DNA from: Lotus japonicus
Taxonomy: Eukaryota; Streptophyta; Magnoliopsida; Fabales; Fabaceae
DNA length: 64,000 nucleotides
Reading direction: 5' to 3'
NCBI RefSeq assembly: GCF_012489685.1
Contig: NC_080044.1
Coordinates: 20,998,369-21,062,368 of the forward strand
Positions 10,337 through 21,867 of this stretch are shown one piece after another. A program made the position numbers and the translations under genes. Numbering within the stretch: the stretch's first letter is position 1; each line of letters begins with the position of its first letter. The notes beneath the pieces are model-generated. The model searched no databases, was not told where the DNA came from, and saw only the letters and a program-made list of their open reading frames with translations.

Positions 10337-13100
10337 TGGTAACGCCCTGAGTTCTCGAGTGTCACACAGTAACCAAAATAATACAATTTTCGCAAAGAAT
10401 TTTCGTCGGTTCTATTATAAATCTTGAATTAATGACAAACGTTCCTTTTACGAAAAATCTTAAACATTAATCTTCACAAAACGCTCATGAATAGACGATC
10501 GCAAAATCCTTTAAATAAAACCTCTGAAATAAAGTATGGAACATAGGTCTGAACTAAAGTAAAAGGACATCAAAACCTCGATTATTCAAAACTAAGGGAA
10601 ATATAAAATGTTCAGTGCCCGAAACTCGAATTCTCAACCCAACAGAAATAGATAACTCTCATCCCAAACCTTATTCTTTGTTTTTTTCCTCTTCCTCTTC
10701 TTCCTCTTCGTCTTCTTCCTCTTCCTCGGAAGTAGTGTCATCCTCCGGTATCGGTTCGTTTGTGAACTTCTCCAGCATAGAGTTCCTAAGCCCTCGGTAG
10801 ATCCCACCCTCTCTCGAGAAGAACTAGTGTCTTACCAACATAGCAAAACTCCTGGCTCTCTGTTCGTCGTTGGATGGATCCACCTTGTTCCAAAGTTCTC
10901 CTTGCAGATGTGGTAGTCCTTCCTCTTTCACCACTGTCTCCGGCACCTGTTCTGAGTCCACTAGAGGTTCATTCTTAGCTTCTGACATGCCTTCTGACGG
11001 ATCCGACTCCGGCTCAGATTCCAGGTTGGAAGATTGCTCCGATTCCACATCCAAAGGTACTTGAAATCGATAAGGAGCGAATGGTAGTTGCACTCTTCCA
11101 TTCAGCATGTTAGTTTCAAGCCATCTTCCCTGTCCATCGTAGCTTCGAAGGGTAACACCGCCAACGTAAATTATGCGAACCTGGTGCGCGTCGGTCACCC
11201 AAGCCCCATCGTCTTGCTCATCATGGAGTGTCAGCTCCCACGAATGCCCCGCATTCCTCACCAAGGTCATCTGCCCCCCAGAACAAACACATAACAAATA
11301 GTAGAGGGTCAGCTTCTATACATCAATCACAAATAGAACATGCACAATAACCATACGAATAACATCGGTCTCATTTCCTCATCACTAGAGTTAGCAACCC
11401 TAAGTTCAGTTAGACTAACGTCCTCTCAATCACACAACCACCACTTCACCTTGGATCCAATCTCGATCATCCGCAGATAAACAATCTCTTGTGGACCAAC
11501 ATAGTCGATCCACAATTCTCAAGGAGACCAACACAGTCAATCCTTATCCCATGACTAAATCATGGTTATCACGTGGAGACCAACACAGTCAATCCACAAA
11601 ACTCCCTCGCGCACAAGCACACCGTTTGTCTCAAACGGCACCATCGTTCTCATGGTCCATAGCCTATACCCTAGCAATATAACCATATTGTTTCACTACT
11701 TGCAAGCGAAGTTCTCATCTCTATTATTGTTACTAACATTTTAACAACAATTACAATATTGTAACCTTGAAGTAATCAATGGGACATCATGCATAGCATA
11801 TCATCTAGAGGTTTAGGGTTTTACTCCCATCCTCGCAAGAGCAGAAAATCTATCAAGCAACTCTCATCACATCAGCAAAATTATACGCCTAAACCCTAGA
11901 GAGCATTAGGGTTTCGGCCAACCTCACCAATTCATCAAATAATTCATGTCATCATGTTTCTTCACATTACATGCAATAAAAATCCAGCAACTTGCTCCAA
12001 CTTATATCAATAGACAAGAAAATCAAGCACACCTAACCCTAAGGCAATTAGGGTTCGGCCATACAACAACAAGGGCAACAATAAGACTTGTCATCATGCA
12101 TCTTCATACAACATGTACAAAATCCAGCAACTTTTGTATCGTATTCAACACCTCATAACTTATTCTACACACTTGTCATATGGCTAGCCCATGGTATCAA
12201 TGAAAATCATCAAGTTTAGCATGCTATCACATAAAGATTCATATACTTCATGGCATCAAATCTTTTAAAGAACCAAAAACAGAATCTTTAACCTAGTAAC
12301 ATGTTCGAGAAGGCTCTAATCATCATCCAAGGATTTCACATGTTAGAGAAGCAACATAGCATCATCACAAGCACACCTTACATGCATATAACTCAAATCA
12401 TGCATCAACAAGCCTAGACTCTACCCGGACCGAAGATGCCCTCACCTTGGCTAGAGATTGAGAAGAAGAGTAGATGATTGATGAAGATGGATCACAGCCT
12501 CCTCTCCTTGCCTTGATTTCTCACAAGCCTCTTCTTCTTCCTTGCCTTGCTCTCTCTCTCTCTCTCCCTCTCTCTCTCTCACGACTCTCTCTCTCTTTCT
12601 CTCTCACGAAACCCTTGTTTTCTCTGATGAAAATTTTTACGTGAATGAAGAGGGTTTGTGTGCCTTTCTATTTCAACTCTCTTGACTAGAAAAGAAAAGA
12701 AAATTCTCCCCTTTTTCTCCTTATATAGCCGCGGCCACCAGTACTAGGTTTAGGGTTTTGCAAAACTTTCTCTCAATCACAATAAATCCTAATAACATCT
12801 CTTAATATTTGAAAAATAAAATTAAAGCTTCATCTTTTGAAATAAAAAAAATGAATAATCATTTAATTTTAAAACAAATAAATTCCTTTTATTGTGCAAA
12901 ACTCCATCTTTCCTTTTAAAAGCCCAATCTTCCTCCTAAATAGGTGCAACAATCAAAACAAGATCTCCACCATATCTTTTCTCTTTGAAATTTCGGCGAC
13001 CACTCTCCCATGGCACCAAAATCTCGTCCATCACCATGTTGACTTCAAAATATTTGTTTTTTGAAAGAATCATATTAAAATGTTGAAAATGAATTTGTGT
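10337..13100 (-). mobile_element. Cassette LTR, complete copy (left array)
   Basis: Reverse complement of about 24000-26764. On the minus strand it runs from AT-rich upstream sequence through TATA (about 12723-12729), the CT-rich leader, a GTGAGGG donor (near 12447), an intron-like part of about 1.2 kb, a CAG|ATG acceptor at 11271-11273, the ORF 10824-11270, and an end reading GGCGTTACCA at 10337. The last ~120 bp (TTGGTTACTGTGTGACAC..GGCGTTAC) resembles the end of the Tekay LTRs, so it is probably a distant chromovirus LTR. The 5' end is uncertain. Confidence 0.6.
10824..11270 (-). CDS. LTR-embedded ORF of cassette LTR (intact copy)
   Basis: 148 codons starting MTLVRNAGHSW at an ATG that directly follows a GGGGGGCAG acceptor-like site. 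The N-terminal ~75 residues are mixed polar/hydrophobic and include AWVTDAHQVRIIYVGG; then comes a serine/glutamate-rich acidic part. After the TAG the same frame stays open for 50 more codons to 10671, ending in a long glutamate run. The function is unknown. The layout (acceptor, ATG, WV-x-D-A/P motif, acidic tail) parallels the ORF in the Tekay LTRs. The copies at 15173 and 25831 are broken, so this is the only intact one. Whether it is translated is unknown. Confidence 0.45.
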   Translation of the reverse strand: MTLVRNAGHSWELTLHDEQDDGAWVTDAHQVRIIYVGGVTLRSYDGQGRWLETNMLNGRVQLPFAPYRFQVPLDVESEQSSNLESEPESDPSEGMSEAKNEPLVDSEQVPETVVKEEGLPHLQGELWNKVDPSNDEQRARSFAMLVRH

Positions 13101-13687
13101 GGCTTAAATATAATTAAAAATATTCCAGATTAAAACAAAAGACACGCTTCTACAAAATAAAATAAAAAATATTTAGGGGTTTGTGCTATAATTTGCTTGT
13201 CCAACAAGTGTTTGATGGCCCACTCAAGAGCTTGTAGCGAAATGCTCAAAGGAAAATCTTGATTTTGTACTCTAGAAATGAAGAGCGAGGATGAAACATT
13301 GTTAGTGATCACAACTTGATCACATCCATTGCTAAAAAAAGAGATTAAAAACACAATTAAAGAAAACACAATTTATTTATGTATTCATAATACATAAATA
13401 AATAATTGAAAATACACTTATAGGAAGAACTTGGATAACTCTATAATCCTAGACATCTTGGGCATAATATATGGAATTTGATGGACACTCTGCCAAAATA
13501 ACAACACTATATAATTTAAGAAATAAACTATTGAAATTAAGAAGATGAATATATTTGACTTCTCTAATGTGAATGACACACTTTAGAAAGAAAAGTAAGT
13601 CATCGTAACCAATGGCTTTGATGAATTACTTTATCCTCTAAGGTGACTCTCTCCCTAAAAGCAGAAAAATCCAAAACTTCCAATGGT
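13101..13687. other. WRKY 3' flank, second left copy
   Basis: Near-identical to 2481-3063, including the 79-codon unrecognised frame (13130-13369, minus). No confident gene. Confidence 0.4.
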
Positions 13688-13750
13688 TTAGATCAACCAC
13701 CGCGTACAATTAGGATCTGACTCGCCCATGTGAGTGACTCCACCATCAAA
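13688..13750 (-). CDS. WRKY: WRKY gene, third copy, C-terminal end only (cut by gap)
   Basis: Encodes the last 20 residues ([20 protein letters not shown]) and the stop, identical in protein to the other two copies. The rest would lie in or beyond the gap starting at 13751. It shows that a second WRKY-bearing cassette followed the first in tandem. Confidence 0.8.
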   Translation of the reverse strand, partial: FDGGVTHMGESDPNCTRWLI

Positions 13751-13850
13751 NNNNNNNNNNNNNNNNNNNNNNNNNNNNNNNNNNNNNNNNNNNNNNNNNN
13801 NNNNNNNNNNNNNNNNNNNNNNNNNNNNNNNNNNNNNNNNNNNNNNNNNN
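13751..13850. other. Assembly gap (100 N)
   Basis: Exactly 100 N, the usual placeholder for a gap of unknown size. The contigs on either side are placed by scaffolding only. Confidence 0.99.
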
Positions 13851-14485
13851 AAGGTCAAGTCACTATCCAAGTACAAAAGCAAATGTAGTATCCTGACGAC
13901 CTACCTAACATTCTCAGCCACAGCAGAAGCTGGAATTTCCAGAACTGCCTCCAACGGTAGCATTTCCATGCAGCGTTCAAACCCTAATCCTTGGAGTATA
14001 AATAGAGGCTGAAGATTGAAAGATGCGTTGGAAGAATTACACACGCGCAAGCTATATTCAAAAACCTTCTAACCATTCTTTCACCTGAAGTCATTGTGTT
14101 TACTATTAGCTTTTAAGAAGCAAATCTCTTGTAAACATTCTTTCTTAAACAGTTTGTTTAGTTACCTTTAGGAGATCAAGGTTGATCGGATCCTAGAGAA
14201 GACTAAGAGAGTGAATCTTAGTGTGAGCTAAGTCAGTGTAATTGTTAGTCACTTGTAGGTTTCAAGTGCAGTTGTAACACATTACCTGATTAGTGGATTG
14301 CCTTCATTCTAAGAAGGAAGAAATCACCTTAACGGGTGGACTGGATAAAAATCCTTGTGTGCTTTTCTATCTCTTATCTTTAGCACTTAGTTCTCGAAAG
14401 ATTTGTTAAAATCCTTAAGGTGGAAGTTTTATCTTGAAAACGTTATTCAAACCCCCCCCCCTTTCTACCGTTTTTTATAGCTTCA
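13851..14485 (+). mobile_element. 3' part of a SIRE/Maximus-type Ty1/copia LTR
   Basis: Recognisable LTR end: TATAAATA at 13997-14004, then GGTTTCAAGTGCAGTTGTAAC, GGATTGCCTTCATTCTAAG, CACCTTAACGGGTGGACTGG and the C-run with TTTCTACCG, ending in CTTCA at 14481-14485. These are hallmarks of legume SIRE-type elements. No primer site follows; cassette sequence starts immediately, so this is a solo LTR or the 3' LTR of an element lost in the gap. It is inserted at the position equivalent to about 25141 of the cassette. Confidence 0.8.
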
Positions 14486-16107
14486 ACATGATGACATGAT
14501 TTATTTGATGAATTGGTGAGGTTGGCCGAAACCCTAATGCTCTCTAGGGTTTAGGCGTATAATTTTGCTTATGTGATGAGAGTTGCTTGATAGATTTTCT
14601 GCTCTTGCGAGGATGGGAGTAAAACCCTAAACCTCTAGATGATATGCTATGCATGATGTCCCATTGATTACTTCAAGGTTACGATATTGTAATTGTTGTT
14701 AAAATGTTAGTAACAATAATAGAGATGAGAACTTCGCTTGCAAGTAGTGAAACAATATGGTTATCTTGCTAGGGTATAGGCTATGGACTATGAGAACGAT
14801 GGTGTCGTTTGAGACAAACGGTGTGCTTGCGCGCGAGGGAGTTTTGTGGATTGACTGTGTTGGTCTGCACGTGATAACCATAATTTAGTCATGGGATAAG
14901 GATTGACTGTGTTGGTCTCCTTGAGAATTGTGGATCGACTGTGTTGGTCCCCAAGAGATTGTTTATCTGCGGATGATCGAGATTGGATCCAAGGTGAAGT
15001 GGTGGTTGTGTGATTGTAAGGACGTTAGTCTAACTGAACTTAAGGTTGCTAACTCTAGTGATGAGGAAATGAGACCAATGTTATTCGTATGGTTATTGTG
15101 CATGTTCTATTTGTGATTGATGTATGGAAGCTGACCCTCTACTATTTGTTATGTGTTTGTTCTGGGGGGCAGATGACCTTGGTGAGGAATGCGGTGCATT
15201 CGTGGGAGCTGACACTCCATGATGAGCAAGACGATGGGGCTTGGGTGACCGACGCGCACCAGGTTCGCATAATTTACGTTGGCGGTGTTACCCTTCGAAG
15301 CTACGATGGACAGGGTAGATGGCTTGAAACTTACATGTGAATGGAAGAGTGCAACTACCATTCGCTCCTTATCGATTTCAAGTACCTTTGGATGTGGAAT
15401 CGGAGCAATCTTCCAACCTGGAATCTGAGCCGGAGTGGGATCCGTCAGAAGGCATGTCAGAAGCTAAGAAGGAACCTCCAGTGGACTCAGAACAGGTGCC
15501 GGAGACAGTGGTGAAAGAGGAAGGACTACCACATCTGCAAGGAGAACTTTGGAACAAGGTGGATCCATCCAACGACGAACAGAGAGCCAGGAGTTTTGCT
15601 ATGTTGGTAAGACACTAGTTCTTCTCGAGAGAGGGTGGGATCTACCGAGGGCTGAGGAACTCTATGCTGGAGAAGTTCACAAACGAACCGATACCGGAGG
15701 ATGACACTACTTCGAGGAAGAGGAAGAAGACGAAGAGGAAGAAGAGGAAGAGGAAAAAAACAAAGAATAAGGTTTGGGATGAGAGTTATCTATTTCTGTT
15801 GGGTTGAGAATTCGAGTTTTCGGGCACTGAACATTTTATATTTCCCTTAGTTTTGAATAATCGAGGTTTTGATGTCCTTTTACTTTAGTTCAGACCTATG
15901 TTTCCATACTTTATTTCAGAGGTTTTATTTAAAGGATTTTGCGATCGTCTATTCATGAGCGTTTTGTGAAGATTAATGTTTAAGATTTTTTCGTAAAAGG
16001 AACGTTTGTCATTAATTCAAGATTTATAATAGAACCGACGAAAATTCTTTGCGAAAATTGTATTATTTTGGTTACTGTGTGACACTCGAGAACTCAGGGC
16101 GTTACCA
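14486..16107 (+). mobile_element. Cassette LTR, 3' part (first forward copy)
   Basis: Corresponds to about 25141-26764. The 5' part with the TATA box is replaced by the SIRE-type LTR and the gap. It contains the intron-like region, the CAG|ATG acceptor (15170-15172), a frameshifted ORF and the LTR end GGCGTTACCA at 16107. Confidence 0.65.
15173..15618 (+). pseudogene. LTR-embedded ORF, frameshifted copy
   Basis: Homologue of 10824-11270. It starts MTLVRNAVHSW after the acceptor, and a 1-base deletion near 15336 (ACATGTGAATG against ACATGCTGAATG) ends the frame. The remainder continues in another frame to 15618, and the acidic tail follows with a further indel near 15713. Confidence 0.6.
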
Positions 16108-16565
16108 TTGCTCTATCCAAGAACATAGAGATGAGGTACGGTACCTTGAGTGAAAGGATCGTGATGTGAGAATCTAGAGAGAGTAAGATCATAACCGCTT
16201 AGAGATAGAAAGTAACTGAATTTAAATCTTGTTATTTCTCAAATAAGCTAAGAGTCCCTTACAATTGGTATCCGTTCCCTATTTATAGATTTGGGGCTGG
16301 GCTTGGCGCCCCTAACTTCTCTTAATGGGCCAGTTGGGCCTCCCGGAAGAAGGCCCAATTTCCTGGCTTGCGCGTCGCCCCCGGCTAGCGTCCTTAGGCG
16401 AGGGACCCTGGGGTCTCGCCCAGTCCACAAGACACCGAGCTCGAAGCATGAGAGCTGAGTCTGTCTTCAAGAAGAAGCCTGAGGTGACGATCATGAGAAA
16501 ACTAGCTAATGCCAAAGCCTAATGACTCAAAACAATTGCCAACATGGCTTGATAACTAAAGCCTA
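16108..16565 (-). mobile_element. Small Tat-like LTR (right copy)
   Basis: Reverse complement of 9881-10336, with its TATA box on the minus strand (complement of about 16280-16287). It is head-to-head with the PF04195-like gene. Confidence 0.45.
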
Positions 16566-17177
16566 AGACTAATTTTTTGATTTCCCTAGCGAGTTCATTC
16601 GATCCCACGAGTCCACAAGTGAGCTTGTGGCGACAGCCGACGATGACGCTTGGCTTTCTTGCCCAGTTGCAGTCGCGCGTGTGTCATGAATCACGGTGGC
16701 TCGACACGCATTGGGCCTATGCCACGTGGCAGCAGAGGTTTGCAGAATCCCAACTTCCGTCCTTGAAACGTCCCCTCAAATCCCCACAAAGTCTGCCAGT
16801 TTGAATTTGAACAAATTAGCTTCAATTGTTGCAATTTCCATTTATTGCGCCATTCCCACTCCCCGAAATCCCGCAACTACAATCATTTCTCCGTCCTTAT
16901 GGTGCACGATTTTCCACCTTCCCTCCACGTTTCTCAACAACTGCCCACAACATCCCCTCACACGTTTCCCCTCGATCATCATCCCCCTCCTATAAATTCG
17001 TTGTTCCCCCCACCCCTTACTCCTTTCACAACCTCAACTCCTAGCCACCCTTTTTACGTGCGAAACCCCTTCAACAGACCATTGCCTCAGTCCTCAAAGC
17101 GCCCCACGTGCCGCCCTTCCTTCCGGTGAGTCTTTACAACTTCAAAGTAGTTTTTATTTCCTGTGCCCTTTCCTTTA
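16566..17177 (+). promoter_or_regulatory. Promoter region of PF04195-like gene (right)
   Basis: TATAAATT at 16991-16998 lies about 180 bp before the ATG at 17178, and a G-box GCCACGTGGC lies near 16722. A pyrimidine-rich leader follows the TATA box. Confidence 0.5.
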
Positions 17178-19367
17178 ATGGCATCAAGACGCCGAACCAA
17201 GAACTCCAACCGCAATGTCACCGTTGCCACCCCCTTACGGTACGTTCCCCTGTCGACCCTCCCCACCGGGGGAGTTCCGCTCGATCAAAAAGACATTGTC
17301 GCTTTCCGAGCTAGGTCTTCAGAATCCTTGCCAGTTTATGCGGTAAGGGGCCTCCCGGCTGGGACAATCCCTAACCAACCGTCAAGTTTAGAGCAGTGGT
17401 CGTCCATTTGCAAACTTTCCTCGGAGTCTGGTGGGTTTTGTCATGAGAAACCTCTTGAAAATATTATGTACTATGGCGGTTGCTCAGCCTCTGAGCGCCC
17501 TTGGCTCCACCTCCCTTACCACCTCATGAGTAACCCCCACTTCTTCTACGTGTACGAGTACAAGTTCACAAGTTTGGGAATCAGGTTTCCCCTCTCTCCC
17601 TTTGTTTGCTCCATGCTGCGCAATATCAACGTCGCTCCGTGTTAGCTTCACCCTAACAGCTGGGCTTTCTTGCAATGCTTCGAAATCCTCTGCGACGCAA
17701 TCCAGCAAGAGCCCAAGCCCTCTCACTTCTTTACTTCTATGGGGTGTCCGCCCAGCCTTCACCGCCACGCAGCTGAGTCTCCCTGGAAGCTAGACCCAAC
17801 CGCCATCGCTTCAACCCCTTTTGGTCCACGATCACCACCGACCTCGCCCGAAGGTATCTCACGAATACCCCGAGATTTTTACCTTGAGGGACGGTACCAC
17901 CCGATTTCCCTTCTACTGGACCCAAGAAGCGTCCCCGGTAGTCGACCCACCTGAGGATTCTCTAACCCCTGAGGACAAAGTCGTTATCAGCTTCCTGGCT
18001 AAACTCCCGGTCTTAGACTGTGCTCGCGTGATCGGTAAAGCCAAAATTTCATCAACTCCCGCTTACTTAGGTTTTCTTGCCCCTTCCCTGCTTTGTCCCT
18101 TATCCCTTGTTTATTTTATACTTCTTATCCCCTGCTGACTCTTCTTTGTCTCCTTTCGTTCTAGGAAAGATGAATTCACCAGTGCGGACCGTTTGGCCAC
18201 CTTTGAGAAGAAAAAGAACATCCCATCCCCCCCCCCCCCGTTAACCTGAAGAGCAACAAGACATCTTCTTCAATAGCCCCGACGAGTGAGAATGAGAAAC
18301 GGGCCCTTGGCGAGGGAGCCTCTCGACCACCCCCCCAAGAAGCCACACCTCTTGACTGCTGCCTCTTCCTCCGGCGAGGAGAGTTCTCAGCCTCTCATGG
18401 ACCTGAGGAGACTGGCAAGGCGACTCATCCCAGTAGTCCCCCCAAGGTGACTCCAGCTTCTTCACCCAACGCCCGGGGCGATCCTATTGGTAGATCGCCC
18501 CCTAAGGGGACGGTTGTCCCGCCGCTCTCCGGACAAAGCTCGATGCCATCTGTCAGTTTACCTCCCCCGCCGCCTTTGGGTCAAAATCCGTCCCCGCCCC
18601 TAGGTTCTGTAAACAGGAGATTTCCATTTTCCCTATCCTTGACGCTGGCGCAAGTCGTGAGAATGGATGAAGTGGTTCAGCAGCAGGGTTTAGACAGAGT
18701 GTCCGAGGGTTCTTTGGCGACAGTGCTCCATGCTTTCCAACATTACAAGTGGTCCGCCAAAGACGCCGAGGCGCTACGGTCGGAGGTGGTCCGCCTTCGC
18801 ACCCTCAACGCTGGATTCGTTGAGGAGCGCAAGGCGCTCCTTGCCAAGCTAGCTTCCCAAGAAGCCTCCTTTTCCAAAGGGTTGGCCGAGCAGATTAGCC
18901 GTTCTGAGGTTAGCTTGGAATCAGGACAAAAGATTTCGGAACTGGAAAGGGCCCTTGCAAAACCCCAGCAGGAGGCGCAGTTGGCGTCCGACGCGAAGGA
19001 AGATTTGGTGGCCTCCAAGGATCAAGTCATCTCTTTAATGGGTGCGAAACTTGAAACTCCTTGTGCTGAACTAGCGAAGAAAAACGAGGCTCTGTCTGCA
19101 GCAAAGGCCCAGGCCCAGTCTGACACGAAGGCCTTAGAAGAAAAGATGAGGTCAGATGTCGTTGTTGCCGTTGTCTTCGAGCGCGGTCGCGGTTTCTTTC
19201 TTGCCAAAACCCAAGTTCAACGCCTCCATCCCCAAATTGATCTTGGCCAGATGGGAGCGTTCAAGAAGGTGACTCCCGCCGGACTGGTCGGTCCTGACGA
19301 TCCTCCCGGCTTCGTCGCCGAGCGTTTCCTGAATGAAGAAGACGTAGAGCAAGACGAAAAACGTTAA
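17178..19367 (+). pseudogene. PF04195-like retrotransposon-associated gene (right copy, broken)
   Basis: Same gene as 7102-9267. Here the start and the PF04195-like domain are in one frame (MASRRRTKNSN through LEQWSSIC and FVCSMLRNINVAPC), but a CAG-to-TAG change at 17643-17645 stops the frame just before LHPNSW. A later part with FPFYWTQE is in another frame. A candidate intron runs 18035-18164 (GTAAAG..TTCTAG). The C-run at 18227-18239 has 13 C and breaks the linker frame that the left copy (14) keeps. The C-terminal coiled coil (about 18660-19250) is open to the TAA at 19367. The gene is inactive as it stands unless the homopolymer calls are errors. Confidence 0.7.
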
Positions 19368-20258
19368 TAGTCTTTAAGTCAACCATGTAACAACAATCTA
19401 TTTTTCCGTCCTCTCATAATGAAAATTCCGAACTCCCTTTGTGTTTTGCTTCGTCATGCTTTACGTTTTTCTTTAACTGCGTAAGTCAGCCGCAGCAGAG
19501 TCCGGGTCTTTCCTCCCCGCTGAAGCCATGCCCATCGTGAGTCCTGGTGATCTGGCCCGTGTTAGCCGTATGTAACACGCTGAGGAAACTCTTGGACTGC
19601 GAACGTGCAGGTCAACCGATCTGCAAATTCCTGATCTTTATTCCCGAAACGCCTCGTCCCTCAATCCCAACAGAGGATCAACGTTTACCACCGACCAAGT
19701 GAATTTAAGACATTCAAAGATGATCTTGGTAACAATGTCTTGGAAGGTGTTTCAGTGATAAATGCAAGCAGGCGTTTCATGAATATAAATAGAAGGTTTT
19801 CTGAGAAGAGAGGTTGGTTCAATGGAACATGATTGATCTCATATTTGACAGGTTTCATGTTGGAACCCCACTCGTCCTCTTGATGTGTGATATATGAAAG
19901 CGTTTTGCAAGTGCTCTTTGAACTTGATAACTTACTTGTCTTGAAATGAGGCACCATCCTTCACCTTAATTTTTTTTACAAACAACTTAATAGTTAAGTT
20001 ATAAAAAAGTATTTTATATTTATAATTGAAGTATTTAATAATATAAATATAATTAAGTGGAGTAATAATGCTTCATTAGGTAAATTTTAAATCATTAATG
20101 TGAACAATGAAAATTTCTTAGTTATAAATTTAATGTTAACCTGAGCGACATTAATTGTAATAGTAAATCATTAATGCCATCTTAATGATTTATTAAAAAA
20201 ACTAAGTGTGAATTAAAGCACCCTATGCATAACTCATTTAACTTCTAGACAATAGTAT
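19368..20258. other. Non-coding stretch between PF04195-like gene and MITE (right)
   Basis: Mirror of 6211-7101. A plus-strand TATA-like ATATAAATAG occurs near 19787. An unrecognised 90-codon frame lies on the minus strand (19685-19957). I see nothing else. Confidence 0.35.
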
Positions 20259-20726
20259 CTCCGTTTCAAAATAATTATATATGCACAGAGGTTAAAAATT
20301 ATTTCATAATATTTATTCACTTAGAATTTCAATGGAGTATTTATTGATATTTTTCCATATAATGTCCCTGTGGGATGAATAAATGTTGAGAGATAAAAAT
20401 ATATTTGAAAGAGTAAAATACGAAAATAAAAAATATATTTAAAAAAATTAACAATATAGATTGAATTTCTCAATAGGCGTGTTTCTTCTCTTTCTTAACA
20501 ATTACGTTGAAACATATCATTTTAATGGAGCATTTAATTTATTGATATTTTTTTCATATAACGCCCATATCAGAAGAATAAATGGGGAGAGAAAAAAATA
20601 CATTTCAAAGAATAAAATACAAAAAAATAATATATTTTAAAAATTAACAATATTGATTGAATTTCTCAATATGCATGCTTTTTGGACTTTCTTCTCTATC
20701 TTAACATTTACTATTTTGAAACATAG
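20259..20726. mobile_element. Stowaway-like MITE with internal duplication (right copy)
   Basis: 468 bp from CTCCGTTTCAAAATA (20259-20273) to CTATTTTGAAACATAG (20711-20726), AT-rich and non-coding, with two diverged ~165-bp direct repeats inside. It is the same length as the left copy, so it was present before the cassette multiplied. Confidence 0.45.
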
Positions 20727-21867
20727 TGGTTAAAAATAGTTGTTTGAATGTCTAAAAGTTTAATTCTTACATTAGGCTACACAAGTATTAGAACACTTTT
20801 AACTTTTACCACCTGGACCAATATTGCTCAATAAAGGATAGATGAGGTTCACCAAAAAATTCACCGTCAAATATTTTAAAATTTTATTTTTTGTAAAAAA
20901 ATTACTTTTAATAATATCTTTCAGAAATCACTTCACTCCAAATGTAAAGTTAATTGGATTTCCAAAGTCAATGATGTTATTAAATTCTTATGTACGTTTT
21001 CTTTTTGACTTTCACATAAAGCCAAGAGAAGGATACAAAAATTATTAAATTCGTATTTAAAGTTGAAACAAAAACGCAGCTGAGAATGCCATCAAACCTG
21101 GAACATGTATTCAACGGAGTATGCATTGGCTGAGCCGTTTCTAAGCATACCCTTGTGTGTGGGGCTGTAGAGGCACCTTAAGAAAGCATATGGATCAGTG
21201 CCACTCTAACTGGTTCCCCTTTGAAATTACATCAAAGTCAATGAAAAAGACAAGTGAGTTTAATTTGGTCTTTTTAAGAGGGAGACAAAATCCCTTAAAA
21301 ACCTCCTAAATCTCTGAGAAAAGAACAGAAAAGATAAGAACAAAAATAATTTCAGTATCTTTTCTATCTGATCTCTATCCTTATCCAATTTTTATTGTTT
21401 ACTTTTCAATGCAAATGAATAATTTTATTTGATACATTCATATCTACATTATCTTCCATCACATTTTGACTCATTTTTTCTTCTTATCACATCACTTATC
21501 ATATATATTATTTCTCTTTATTCTATTCATATCTCTCTCCACTGAGTGTGGGTTTACTGAATTTTTTTTCTATCACATCATTTATCATTTCTCTTATTTT
21601 CTCACTTATATTTTTATCTCTATATCAAGTGTATTTGGGGAGAACGAACAATTTTCCTATAAATAATCAAGAATTTCCCATGGTATGTGCTCCATCCCCA
21701 AATTGCTTGGTTCAAATTATATATCTCTCTCTCTCTCTCTCACACATACACACACACCCTAATTCCTCCCAAAACACAACACCGTTCTTCAACACACACA
21801 CACACACACACACTGTGGTTAAGTGAGAATTTCTGGACATACCCAGAAATCCAAATTATTCTCTCAG
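20727..21867 (+). promoter_or_regulatory. Upstream region and 5' UTR of right WRKY gene
   Basis: TATA box TATAAATA at 21658-21665, about 205 bp before the ATG. The 5' UTR holds a (CT)n tract (21722-21742) and a (CA)n tract (about 21791-21812). Four W-box cores lie upstream: 20966-20971 (AGTCAA), 21005-21010 (TTGACT), 21236-21241 (AGTCAA) and 21466-21471 (TTGACT). W-boxes are the known targets of WRKY proteins, so self- or cross-regulation is plausible but not shown. Confidence 0.6.

Larger units (their letters stand above)
824..11957 (+). repeat. Left arm of large inverted repeat
   Basis: Every gene and landmark here recurs in reverse order and opposite strand at 14486-25653. Paired coordinates sum to about 26442-26476 throughout, and the drift comes from small indels such as a ~26-bp deletion near 7935. 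The arm holds one whole 10.6-kb cassette plus the start of a second. The WRKY coding parts differ from the right arm at several codons, so this is not an identical copy. Because the 13751-13850 gap separates the arms, the inverted arrangement depends on correct scaffolding. Confidence 0.8.

Noticed and set aside
10615..10800. Serine-rich open frame on the plus strand (also 26301-26486, minus)
   Set aside because: It is the reverse complement of the glutamate-run tail of the LTR ORF; composition explains it.
13688..14012. Open frames crossing the first N run, apart from the WRKY end
   Set aside because: Artefacts of translating N; only 13688-13750 is supported.
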